Positions 1-5,998 of a stretch of 7,554 bases of DNA are shown here, in pieces. Source of the stretch: CAZQEZ01 sp964592475 (GTDB lineage Bacteria > Bacteroidota > Bacteroidia > Cytophagales > Cyclobacteriaceae); the NCBI GenBank assembly GCA_964592475.1, contig CAZQEZ010000186.1, positions 1-7,554 of the forward strand. Reading direction: 5' to 3'. Position 1 is the stretch's first letter, and each line of letters starts with the position of its first letter. Under the pieces are notes generated by a model. That model ran no database searches and had not been told where the DNA came from. It worked only from the letters and a program-made list of their open reading frames with translations. The translations under genes and the position numbers were made by a program.

Positions 1-150
1 CTGTTTTTTTTCCAGCTGCCGCCAATTTATAGCTTTAAATAAACAAGATAATGGTACTTTAACAAATATGCAAATACTGAAGTTAACAGTCTGTTTTTTT
101 GAGTGTTAAATTAATATAAAGAACATTTTTTGAACTTTAAACTTGAAATT

Positions 151-924
151 ATGAGTAATCAAAATAAAGTAAATCATTTACTGGAAAAATACGGAGAAAC
201 CTTTGCTGAGGAAATTGGTATTAAATTAGAAAATTCACCCTCTTCATTATTTCAGTTATTTGTAACAGCTAATCTTTTCAGTGCACGAATTAGCAGTAGT
301 ATATCTGTAGAAGCAGCCAAAGCTTTATTCAAGGAGGGGTTGACTTCCGCTGAAAAAATGAAAAATACTACCTGGAGTGAGCGTGTTAAAATTCTCAACA
401 GTGCTAATTATACAAGATATCAGGAACGCACTAGCACTTTTTTGGGTGAAATATCAGAAAAAATGGATAAAAAATACAATGGTGATTTGCGAAAACTTAG
501 AGAGGAAGCCAATAAAGATCCGAAAGAAATCAGGGAAAAGTTAAAAGACTTTAAAGGGATGGGAGATGTTGCAGTGGATATCTTTTATCGTGAAGCACAG
601 CAAATGTGGCCTGAACTTTACCCTTTCATAGACAAAAAAACCAAGAAAGCGGCTAAAAAATTTGGTATCAAATCTAGTGCTGAGGCCCTAGAAAGTTTCG
701 TTACTCAAAAAGACTTAGCCCGTCTTTCAGCTGCCCTTGTTCGCATGGATTTAAATAATGATTATCAATTAGATAAAGATCTTGATCCGGACAAAGGAGA
801 AGCCGAAGATTTTAAAAGGTTGATGAGGAAATCAAAAGAGGAATTATACCAAGAAGCACAGGAGAAAAGCATACCCGGCCGCAGCAACATGAATAAAAAA
901 GAATTAGCTGAAGCTATTCATTGA
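151..924 (+). CDS. HhH DNA-glycosylase-like protein with C-terminal Rho-N/SAP-like motif
   Basis: A 257-residue soluble protein with no signal peptide or membrane segment, so cytoplasmic. Residues about 30-100 are helical and resemble the N-terminal half of the endonuclease III/HhH-GPD fold. At 131-145 lies a helix-hairpin-helix (LKDFKGMGDVAVDIF), followed by WPELYPFID, whose Asp161 matches the catalytic Asp after the hairpin in this superfamily. The hairpin position that holds Lys in bifunctional endonuclease III is Val140 here, so a lyase activity is unlikely. The tail (about 227-257; SKEELYQEAQ, IPGRSNMNKKELAEAI) resembles the Rho N-terminal/SAP-like helical motif that binds nucleic acid. 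There is no iron-sulfur Cys cluster. A DNA repair or DNA-binding role is inferred; the substrate is unknown. I chose the ATG at 151 over an in-frame TTG at 130 because ATT-ATG matches the other starts here. It is monocistronic and converges on the minus-strand operon. Confidence 0.8.
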   Translation: MSNQNKVNHLLEKYGETFAEEIGIKLENSPSSLFQLFVTANLFSARISSSISVEAAKALFKEGLTSAEKMKNTTWSERVKILNSANYTRYQERTSTFLGEISEKMDKKYNGDLRKLREEANKDPKEIREKLKDFKGMGDVAVDIFYREAQQMWPELYPFIDKKTKKAAKKFGIKSSAEALESFVTQKDLARLSAALVRMDLNNDYQLDKDLDPDKGEAEDFKRLMRKSKEELYQEAQEKSIPGRSNMNKKELAEAIH

Positions 925-941
925 TTTTAGTAATCAAACTT

Positions 942-964
942 CTCTTTAGTCTTAGAGTAAAGAG
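942..964 (+). other. Accessory inverted repeat before the terminator
   Basis: CTCTTTA (942-948) pairs with TAAAGAG (958-964) around a 9-nt loop. It lies between the stop of the glycosylase-like gene and the main terminator hairpin. No T-tract follows directly, so on its own it is not a terminator. It may protect the 3' end or compete with the neighbouring hairpin, because the AGAGTGG copy at 961-967 overlaps its right arm and could also pair with 989-995. Confidence 0.4.
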
Positions 965-971
965 TGGTGAA

Positions 972-1005
972 TAGAGTGGTTTTTTATGCCACTCTAAATT
1001 TTTTT
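972..1005 (+). terminator. Rho-independent terminator between convergent genes
   Basis: TAGAGTGG (972-979) and CCACTCTA (989-996) form a perfect 8-bp stem with a 9-nt loop, followed by AA and then seven T (999-1005). This is a good intrinsic terminator for the plus-strand gene ending at 924. Read from the minus strand the same stem is followed by TTCACC rather than a T-run, so it should work less well for the operon ending at 1004. The T-tract overlaps the last codons of that operon's second gene. Confidence 0.8.
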
Positions 1006-2674
1006 ATTCAGTAACCACGGCATCAAATGCTGTATTCAATACTTTTCCATTCCGTTTCATTTGTATCCAAATGCGGTAATTGCCCGGCTCAGGAAAAGAA
1101 TACGGAAATACTACCACCGAATGGCCTTCATGCTCGCCTACTCCTTCATAACTTACTTCATGTCCCATCATCTCCATTAAGTAATTACTTCTTTCTTCTT
1201 CGCTCATTGCTTTTATCCTGCTTATTACTTGATCTACGCTGTCTCTAAACTGATCTGCCGGAGAAAATCCGGCAAAAGTAGGATTGCCGTCTTTTAATCT
1301 TCTCTTTATCAAATCTTGTGTAGCAGATGAATAATTGCCTACCGGGTGTAAATGAATGTAAACGCTGCCATCGTGCTTCATTACTACCGCGTGTCCCATC
1401 ATACCCATGTAAGGCTCCAATTCTGCTGGTTCTCCGTTAGGGTTAAAAATACTGAAGGTCATGGGATATAGTCGATTGGCTTGTAATTTTTCTCCATCAT
1501 GCTCCCAGATTGCAGTAGAGCCATCGGGTAAAGGTGTTTTTATTCCCGGCTTACCACAGGTGACAATATTACTAGACGCCAGCAATACCTGCTCGGGTAA
1601 CACAGGATTACTAATAATGTAAGTATCATCGGGATCGCTTGGCTGCCAACTGTTTTCATCTTGCATAGAAGCGAGTTGAACATTAATACCCGGCTCGGAA
1701 ATAATTAAAGTATCTGCTATGGTTTCATGCCATCCATGTCCGCGTACAATATCCGCAAACACAAAATATTGCCCAGTAGGTAAGTGGGGTAGATTCACTT
1801 CAAAAGTTAAGGAATCTTTTCGTACCGGATGCAAATGGGCAAAAGCATCCAGGCTACCCTCTCTGATCAAAAACATATGCATCAGCTTACCATGATCCGG
1901 GATCATATAATTGAATGATAAAGTTCTGGATCTGTACTCAAGGTACGAAGAATCAATTTGAAAAGTCATCTTCTTGCCATATTTTGTTTGCTCTGCACTT
2001 GAGCTGGCTTGAAATGGCTTAAACATATATCGACGGTAACTCTCGGCCCAACTATTCCACCAAGACATACCTCCATATAAAATCAAGGCTAAAACTACCG
2101 CGGATACAGCCATACCAATTAATTTTTTACGCCTTTGGTTCGACCTTATTTCGCCTGGTGGTTGAGTGGCATCACTTACGCTGTTACCTATAATTGTGAT
2201 CATCAGAATTACCAGAAAAATACCTAATCCCCCAAGCATCCACCCCAAAGATGCATCCATCTCTTTTTGGGCGGTAGAAACCGCCATTACAGGTACTAAG
2301 GCTGTACCTTCACCATTTGTCCCTATTACTTTTACCTCAATACTGGCCGCGCCATTTTCCATCAGCCATACCTGTCCCTGGTATTGTCCTGAAGCATTTT
2401 CTACTGGAAACGCCTGATCTGCACGGGGTGAACCTTCATCACCGGTATACCAGTAAATGGGTCGGATAAAGATTTGCTCTATTCCTTCCGATGTGCTGTA
2501 AACCTGAACATCGGCCGTACCGGGTATTACATCTGGCGGGTTTACATTTACAATAATTTGGTAATCTCCTGCTTCTCCTTCAAATATCACTCCGGGACTA
2601 CCCACATGTGAATTAGCCGGACTAATTAATAAAACAAAAAAACTGATAAATAATGCCTTTATTAAAGTTTTCAT
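1004..2674 (-). CDS. Membrane-anchored periplasmic protein with two HLHP (YtkA/FixH-like) modules
   Basis: 556 residues. A signal peptide (1-22, ending PANS before HVGSPG) leads into an exported beta-sandwich domain (about 23-135). Two membrane helices follow (about 143-163 and 186-204), joined by a basic loop (RSNQRRKK, 177-184) expected to be cytoplasmic. The remaining 350 residues would then be periplasmic. This part holds two related modules: one with HGKLMHMF (261-268) and AHLHP (279-283), then a PTGQYFVFAD strand; the other with YMGMMGHAV (422-430) and IHLHP (440-444), then MMGHE, EHEGH and FPEPGNYRIW. The His/Met clusters resemble metal-binding sites of the YtkA/FixH/CopC-type beta folds, so periplasmic copper binding or delivery is my inference; heme is the alternative. 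It starts 4 bp after the upstream gene's stop, so the two are co-transcribed and probably act together. No exact family name is claimed. Confidence 0.82.
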   Translation of the reverse strand: MKTLIKALFISFFVLLISPANSHVGSPGVIFEGEAGDYQIIVNVNPPDVIPGTADVQVYSTSEGIEQIFIRPIYWYTGDEGSPRADQAFPVENASGQYQGQVWLMENGAASIEVKVIGTNGEGTALVPVMAVSTAQKEMDASLGWMLGGLGIFLVILMITIIGNSVSDATQPPGEIRSNQRRKKLIGMAVSAVVLALILYGGMSWWNSWAESYRRYMFKPFQASSSAEQTKYGKKMTFQIDSSYLEYRSRTLSFNYMIPDHGKLMHMFLIREGSLDAFAHLHPVRKDSLTFEVNLPHLPTGQYFVFADIVRGHGWHETIADTLIISEPGINVQLASMQDENSWQPSDPDDTYIISNPVLPEQVLLASSNIVTCGKPGIKTPLPDGSTAIWEHDGEKLQANRLYPMTFSIFNPNGEPAELEPYMGMMGHAVVMKHDGSVYIHLHPVGNYSSATQDLIKRRLKDGNPTFAGFSPADQFRDSVDQVISRIKAMSEEERSNYLMEMMGHEVSYEGVGEHEGHSVVVFPYSFPEPGNYRIWIQMKRNGKVLNTAFDAVVTE

Positions 2675-2678
2675 ATTT

Positions 2679-3899
2679 TTATCTCATTACATTTTTCATC
2701 CAGCTACCCCACCGCAAACCAAGCCTGGTGGAAAGTATGGCAATAACTATAGCAATACCAATACCTTTTAATAAATCTAAACCTCCGCTTACATTCCAGT
2801 CTGGAAAGGCATAGCGATATTCCCAATCAGGGTTGGCTCCAAAATACCAGCTGTCTTGTCCAAAAAACCAGGTTCTTGCCAGCGGTGTCATCAAAAAGTC
2901 GCCCATGGGCCACTGAACTGCCAGATGCAGCAATACAAATAAAGGCCCGATAACCAAAGCCAGCAACCAGTTATTGATATGACCTTTGCGTTGCATGATA
3001 AAATCAATGGCAATGGCAGGGATTATTAGTAACAAAGGAAATTCAAATGCTTGATAATGAGTAATGAAATTTCTAATAGGCCCCAGCAATGGTTCCGCCG
3101 GAAAAAGTGGTAATATCCAAACCAAGAGCATGAGTACCATCATATATACCGCGGCTGTATAAGTGGCAGCCCACTTTAATTTAGAAGCACGGGCCACGGT
3201 AGTAAGAAATAGGGGATAAAGTAAAGCGCCTACTACATAAAAAGTTGATCCGTGCATGTCATGCCTGTTTTGATATTGAGAAGTAATGCTAAAAAGCATT
3301 ACCAGGAAAAAACCGGCTGTAATAATGAATATGCTCTGCAGAATTCTTTTACGTTGTAGCTTTTGTTTTTCCGAAAGATAAGCAGGTGCCGGTTGATTTT
3401 GTAAAGCTAATACGCTTATCATAGCCCCAAATTGCACCATGATCATACCTAAAGCTAACAAAGTATGTGGAGGAGATAATATGGTTACATCCAAACCATA
3501 AGTATTGTGCCACCAGTCATCGAAAGGGGCAGAAGTAAGCATAGCAAAACAGCCCCAAATACAAAATAAGGCGCCCAATGAGCCGTAAAAAATACCCCAA
3601 AATTTTACCGATTTTTGTTTCTCGAATGTGCTTCCCCAAAAGCTGATTTTCAGCACTTGGTAGCCGGAGAAAAACCCTGACACTACCGCCCCAAAATAAA
3701 TGGCTAAATGCGGCGGAGACAATAATCCATCGCGGCCAATACTGGTGTGCCAGGAAATATCCCAAATTAGGCCTACAATGATACTTAATGAAGCAAGTGC
3801 TGTAGCATATATGTAGATTGGAATACCTAAATTGGTTGTCGTTTTTTTAGCGACTGGCCTTTCTAATGTAGCCGTTTGAGAATTTAATGATACCTCCAT
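2679..3899 (-). CDS. Polytopic membrane protein with duplicated WH...SPPH motif, function unknown
   Basis: 406 residues, about nine to ten hydrophobic segments, no cleavable signal peptide. The striking feature is an internal duplication: DISWHTSIGRDGLLSPPH at 47-64 and DDWWHNTYGLDVTILSPPH at 127-145. Each copy ends a hydrophobic stretch and leads into another, so four His (51, 64, 131, 145) and the paired Asp/Trp sit at equivalent places in two repeats. Further His occur in NRHDMHG (211-217), at 281 and at 325. Such His placement at the membrane edge suggests metal or heme ligation; this is inference. It resembles no transporter or oxidase family that I can name. It is the first gene of an operon with the HLHP protein 4 bp downstream, which points to a two-subunit envelope complex. 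The start (ATT-ATG) faces a 298-bp divergent promoter region. Confidence 0.82.
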   Translation of the reverse strand: MEVSLNSQTATLERPVAKKTTTNLGIPIYIYATALASLSIIVGLIWDISWHTSIGRDGLLSPPHLAIYFGAVVSGFFSGYQVLKISFWGSTFEKQKSVKFWGIFYGSLGALFCIWGCFAMLTSAPFDDWWHNTYGLDVTILSPPHTLLALGMIMVQFGAMISVLALQNQPAPAYLSEKQKLQRKRILQSIFIITAGFFLVMLFSITSQYQNRHDMHGSTFYVVGALLYPLFLTTVARASKLKWAATYTAAVYMMVLMLLVWILPLFPAEPLLGPIRNFITHYQAFEFPLLLIIPAIAIDFIMQRKGHINNWLLALVIGPLFVLLHLAVQWPMGDFLMTPLARTWFFGQDSWYFGANPDWEYRYAFPDWNVSGGLDLLKGIGIAIVIAILSTRLGLRWGSWMKNVMR

Positions 3900-3967
3900 A
3901 ATTATAAATATTTTGCCAATGAAACTTTAATATTAAATAAATATGTAATAAAAAACTATTTCCAATG

Positions 3968-3990
3968 ATTATTTTTTGATTAAAAATAAT
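3968..3990. promoter_or_regulatory. Inverted repeat, possible operator of the divergent region
   Basis: ATTATTTTT (3968-3976) and AAAAATAAT (3982-3990) are perfect 9-bp arms around TGATT. The centre lies about 80 bp upstream of the membrane-operon start. A dimeric regulator site is plausible. The arms are pure A/T in an A/T-rich background, so chance is a serious alternative. Confidence 0.35.
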
Positions 3991-4088
3991 TTATTAAATA
4001 GATTTGGAGAGTAAAATAAGCTTTTAATTGGCGTATATTAAGATTATTTACTAATAAATGACTTCTTGATTTATGTAATATTATTGTA

Positions 4089-4104
4089 TTTAATCGCAAT
4101 TAAA
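4089..4104. promoter_or_regulatory. Short palindrome TTTAAT-CGCA-ATTAAA
   Basis: Six-base perfect arms (4089-4094 and 4099-4104) flank a CGCA core, about 95 bp upstream of the permease start. The spacing suits a dimeric helix-turn-helix protein, but no known consensus is matched, and the A/T arms make a chance occurrence possible. Confidence 0.25.
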
Positions 4105-4120
4105 TTAATCTCTTATTTGC

Positions 4121-4141
4121 AAGCATTGTAAAATAATGCTT
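4121..4141. promoter_or_regulatory. Inverted repeat AAGCATT-N7-AATGCTT upstream of the permease
   Basis: Perfect 7-bp arms (4121-4127 and 4135-4141) around GTAAAAT, ending 56 bp before the permease ATG. The arms contain G and C, unlike most of this region, so it is less likely to be random than the other repeats. A T-rich stretch (4141-4147) follows on the plus strand. It could be an operator or a leader hairpin that attenuates transcription; the sequence cannot distinguish these. Confidence 0.4.
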
Positions 4142-4197
4142 ATTTTTATCATCCGATTTTTAAAATTATTTATCACCAAATAACCCGAATTTTAATT

Positions 4198-5556
4198 ATG
4201 AATGACTTTAACAAAAAGAGACTTTTTATAGCTAGCTGCCTGGCTTTGCTGGTTACAGCAATCACATTTGCCATCAGGGCAAAAATTGAAGGCGTTTTTA
4301 CTGATGAATACGGCCTTACATCCGAACAAGTAGGTAGAGCTTTTGCCCCGGCATTTTGGGGATTTGCAGTGGCCATGTTTGTAGGTGGATATTTCATTGA
4401 CCTGGTAAAAACCAGAACAATTGTTTGGCTAGCTTTCGGCTTGCACCTGATCGGAATTATTCTTTTAATAATGGCCAAGGATTATGTTACATTATTTATT
4501 GCCAATGTATTCATCGGTCTGGGCAATGGCAGTGTAGAAGCTGCATGTAATCCATTAGTAGCCACTATTTTTCCGGATAAAAAAACCAAAATGCTCAACC
4601 GTTTTCACGTTTGGTTTCCCGGAGGTATAGTAATCGGTAGCTTATTGGCTGCTTTGGTAATGGATAAGCTCAATCTGCCTTGGGAAGTATTAGTAGGTTT
4701 ATTATTTATACCATTGGCCATATATGGTTTCCTGTTTCTCGGTCAAAAAATACCCGAAACAGAGAGAGTAACTACCGGGGTTACCTACAAAGAAATGATG
4801 CGCAATGTAGGCGCACCTATTACCATTACATTAGCAGTTATATTTATGATTATGGTAGCTACTATGCCGTCGATTTCAGAAGCGGTTACCGGCAATGCCA
4901 CTACCCCAATTGTAATTATTGGTCTTATTGCCGCGCTGATAATTATGGAGGGTCGATTGATCAATAAAATTACTTTGTTGTTCCCGGTAATTTTCTTTTG
5001 CATGCTGCTCACTGCTTCCACTGAATTGGGAACCACGCAATGGATCAACGCGCTACTTGCTAAAAATGGCATCCATCCCATGATCATATTGGCAGTAGTA
5101 ACCGGTATTATGGCAGTGGGTCGATATTTTGCCGGTGGATTGGTTCATCGCCTTAACCCAATTGGCGTTTTACTTGGCTCAGCAATTATTTCATTTTTCG
5201 GTTTAATGTTACTGAGCATTGCCACCGGTCCGGTATTTACTTTATTATCCGCGGCTGTATTTGCTGTAGGCGTATGTTATTTCTGGCCTACCATGATTGG
5301 AGTTGCCTCAGAATATGTACCAAAAAGTGGCGCCCTTGGTATGTCTATCCTGGGTGGTGCCGGGTTTGTTGCCACATCCATGGTATTACCTATTATGGGT
5401 AAATCCATTGAAACAGCCGGACCGCAAATTACGCTGAGAAACATGTCAGTCTTACCGGTCATTCTGATTTTTGCATTTACCATTCTTTATTTTTATTTAA
5501 AAAATAGGAATCCATCTAAACAAAAAGCGGATACAACCAAGACAACTGTTGCATAA
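4198..5556 (+). CDS. MFS sugar permease, FucP-like family
   Basis: 452 residues with about twelve membrane helices, the usual length and layout for a major facilitator. It begins with a short cytoplasmic MNDFNKKR, and the two six-helix halves are joined near residues 183-205. Family signs include the GGYFIDLVKTR loop after helix 2 (63-73), the VFIGLGNGSVEAACNPLVATIFPD stretch (104-127), LNRFHVWFPGGIVIG (133-147) and the ASTELGTTQWI segment (273-283). These resemble the fucose/glucose-galactose proton symporter group (FucP type). It probably imports a monosaccharide across the inner membrane by proton symport; the sugar cannot be read from sequence. ATT-ATG at 4198 fits the local start pattern. 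It has its own terminator, so it is not in one simple operon with the sulfatase relic downstream, but location suggests a shared glycan-use role. Confidence 0.88.
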   Translation: MNDFNKKRLFIASCLALLVTAITFAIRAKIEGVFTDEYGLTSEQVGRAFAPAFWGFAVAMFVGGYFIDLVKTRTIVWLAFGLHLIGIILLIMAKDYVTLFIANVFIGLGNGSVEAACNPLVATIFPDKKTKMLNRFHVWFPGGIVIGSLLAALVMDKLNLPWEVLVGLLFIPLAIYGFLFLGQKIPETERVTTGVTYKEMMRNVGAPITITLAVIFMIMVATMPSISEAVTGNATTPIVIIGLIAALIIMEGRLINKITLLFPVIFFCMLLTASTELGTTQWINALLAKNGIHPMIILAVVTGIMAVGRYFAGGLVHRLNPIGVLLGSAIISFFGLMLLSIATGPVFTLLSAAVFAVGVCYFWPTMIGVASEYVPKSGALGMSILGGAGFVATSMVLPIMGKSIETAGPQITLRNMSVLPVILIFAFTILYFYLKNRNPSKQKADTTKTTVA

Positions 5557-5577
5557 ACAGTATTTAAAATAATTCCC

Positions 5578-5617
5578 GGAAAGCACTTTGGTGTGCTTTC
5601 CCTTATATATTTTTTTT
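5578..5617 (+). terminator. Rho-independent terminator after the permease
   Basis: GGAAAGCAC (5578-5586) pairs perfectly with GTGCTTTCC (5593-5601) around the 6-nt loop TTTGGT. CTTATATA follows, then eight T (5610-5617). It sits 21 bp after the permease stop and just before the sulfatase remnant, so it separates their transcripts. Confidence 0.88.
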
Positions 5618-5639
5618 GCACTCTACAAACCTATCAATT

Positions 5640-5917
5640 ATGAAAATTAAATATCTATCCCAAATTTTAATATTATCAATTGCATTTTTTTCTTGTGAAA
5701 AAGGTAAAGAATCAGGTGATACTAAGCAACAAGTAGAAATAAAGAAGCAACCCAACATTGTTATTTTATTTGCTGATGATTTGGGCTATGGAGATTTAGG
5801 CGTATTTGGTAATCCCACTATAAAAACACCCAACCTGGACCAAATGGCTTACGAGGGAATGTAACTAACCCAATTTATTCTACCGCACCCATTTGCTCAC
5901 CCAGCCGGGGAGCATTG
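5640..5917 (+). pseudogene. Sulfatase lipoprotein remnant (nonsense, frameshift and 3' deletion)
   Basis: The start at 5640 (AATT-ATG) gives a lipoprotein-like leader ending IAFFSC (Cys19). The opening of a type I sulfatase follows: PNIVILFADDLGYGDLG (38-54) with the metal-binding Asp46-Asp47, and then TPNLDQMAYEGM. A TAA at 5862-5864 stops it at 74 residues. Translation resumes recognisably just after the stop: LTQF in the same frame, then YSTAPICSPSRGAL in the next frame (5876-5917). This contains the formylglycine signature C-x-P-S-R (Cys codon 5894-5896). The simplest repair is TAA back to AAA (Lys) plus one T restored to the TTT at 5874-5876. After GAL, where LTGR is expected, homology ends, and the frame runs through IDSIFKYY to TAG at 5942. 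About 400 residues of a normal sulfatase are missing. It cannot make an active enzyme. Confidence 0.9.
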
Positions 5918-5998
5918 ATTGATAGCATATTTAAATATTATTAGTGAATTTATAAATTTAGTAAATGTTACAGTATCGTCTAATAATTCTCAATCATT

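Larger units (their letters stand above)
3900..4197. promoter_or_regulatory. Divergent intergenic region between membrane operon and sugar permease
   Basis: 298 bp, very AT-rich, with no convincing gene on either strand. It must carry the promoters of both the minus-strand operon and the permease. I found no clean match to the Bacteroidota TTTG-type -33/-7 promoter (TAnnTTTG) on either strand, so no promoter position is given. It contains three inverted repeats, listed separately, that could be operators or leader hairpins. Confidence 0.6.

Noticed and set aside
1..100. Repeated CTGTTTTTTT at 1-10 and 91-100, and AACAG-T-CTGTT at 85-95 as a terminator
   Set aside because: The repeat is mostly a T-run, and the palindrome has a one-base loop, too small for a hairpin.
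130..150. TTG at 130 as an upstream start for the glycosylase-like gene
   Set aside because: It would add only seven residues, and the ATG at 151 has the ATT-ATG context shared by the other genes here.
3916..3968. CCAATGA direct repeat at 3916-3922 and 3962-3968 as an operator pair
   Set aside because: It is only seven bases in a short spacer with no further matching flanks; chance is sufficient.
4785..5087. Minus-strand open frame inside the permease gene
   Set aside because: It lies wholly within a well-supported membrane transporter gene and has no domain or start-context support; it is an antisense shadow.
5616..5639. TTG at 5616 as the start of the sulfatase remnant
   Set aside because: It lies at the end of the permease terminator's T-tract and would put eight extra residues before a normal lipoprotein leader; ATG at 5640 is better.
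5859..5917. Programmed frameshift, stop readthrough or selenocysteine-like recoding in the sulfatase
   Set aside because: The stop is TAA, a second lesion follows within 15 bases, and the rest of the enzyme is missing, so recoding could not restore a working protein.
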